This document shows, one piece after another, positions 63,605 to 64,000 of a DNA stretch of 64,000 nucleotides; position 1 is the stretch's first letter; each line of letters begins with the position of its first letter. Position numbers and translations under genes: made by a program. The stretch is from Termitomyces sp. T153 (taxonomy: Eukaryota > Basidiomycota > Agaricomycetes > Agaricales > Lyophyllaceae): positions 434,001 through 498,000 of the forward strand of contig JACKQL020000026.1 in NCBI GenBank assembly GCA_018296165.2, read 5' to 3'. Below the pieces are notes generated by a model. It was not told the DNA's origin. It made no database searches and saw only the letters and a list, made by a program, of their open reading frames with translations.

Positions 63605-63994
63605 TTAGGTCCGAGCTGAACAAAGATGTCTCTTCCCTCCGAACATTCTGCATTCCCTCGAACACCACATGGCATCGCATCTGCCACACTTTGGATAGTC
63701 GGATCCAGCTTTGTTGCAGGTAGAGCAATAGACTTTCTTCGCCAAAAGCTTTGATTTCCTCTCGACTTTCGCGAGAATCGGATCTAATTCATTGCTCCCT
63801 GTTCGAAAGTGGGTGTGGTTTGCTTCAATAAGAGAACTCGAAGTTCTTGTCGACGTAAATGATGAATCAGGGGGGATAGAAGCTGTGCGACTAAAAGACG
63901 GAATCGATGGTGAAGAGAAACCGGATGACAAAGGGGAGTCCCCTTCCTCCTCGACCCATGAGCGAGGGGGTATGTGGATATGCGGGCGTCGCAT
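63605..63994 (-). CDS. MYND-type zinc finger protein, C-terminal part
   Basis: The open frame gives 129 residues. After a serine-rich region comes YCSTCNKAGSDYPKCGRCDA followed by MWCSRECRMFGGKRHLC near the C-terminus. The spacing C-x2-C-x7/8-C-x2-C-x4-C-x3-C-x7-H-x3/4-C fits a MYND zinc finger, which binds proline-rich peptides in partner proteins. An ATG exists at 63,994, but the window ends there, so upstream exons may be missing. Function beyond protein binding cannot be said. Confidence 0.65.
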   Translation of the reverse strand: MRRPHIHIPPRSWVEEEGDSPLSSGFSSPSIPSFSRTASIPPDSSFTSTRTSSSLIEANHTHFRTGSNELDPILAKVERKSKLLAKKVYCSTCNKAGSDYPKCGRCDAMWCSRECRMFGGKRHLCSART

Positions 63995-64000
63995 AAGAGA

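Overview
The window is nuclear DNA of a filamentous basidiomycete, most likely a mushroom-forming agaricomycete. The basis is dense genes with many 45-60 nt introns, Ty3/gypsy and pogo-type transposon relics, fungal-only proteins such as Rtt109, Fcf2 and Sld3, and a fungal Ure2-like glutathione transferase. No bacterial or organellar features are seen.

Layout. Positions 1 to about 9.5 kb are a transposon graveyard with very few CG dinucleotides. It holds a decayed Ty3/gypsy element on the minus strand whose 5' LTR is split by a younger, CG-rich solo LTR with a perfect 5-bp target duplication, followed by remains of an older element. An intron-containing tRNA-Arg gene sits at the edge. From 9.7 to 20.5 kb is housekeeping DNA: UTP3, FCF2, COQ5, a CUL1-type cullin, RTT109 and a coiled-coil protein of unknown role. 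From 21.1 to 25.7 kb lies a duplicated glutathione S-transferase with a pogo-like transposase relic between the copies; the first copy is a pseudogene and the second carries a suspicious last splice junction. From 25.8 to 42.4 kb come a mitochondrial ribosomal protein (MRPL20), malic enzyme, a 3.8-kb gene-poor stretch, a SET-domain/TAD3 fusion, ALG7, isocitrate lyase, CAP1 and an SLD3-like gene. From 42.4 to 45.7 kb is gene-poor and holds a broken beta-helix enzyme. From 45.7 to 64 kb come an RGS membrane protein, an amidohydrolase, a TCP11/SOK1-type gene, V-ATPase subunit B, tubulin cofactor D, BUD22 and a MYND-finger gene at the right edge.

Themes. Three small-subunit-processome genes (UTP3, FCF2, BUD22) lie in the window. 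Malic enzyme and isocitrate lyase both act in C4-acid metabolism. Several pairs are divergent over 100-220 bp (FCF2/COQ5, SET-TAD3/ALG7, TBCD/BUD22). Exon borders were worked out by eye from GT-AG sites and reading-frame continuity; there is no transcript evidence. The most unusual observations are the SET-TAD3 fusion, the micro-duplication decay of one GST copy, the dated nested LTRs, and a sharp GC-skew reversal between RTT109 and its neighbour.
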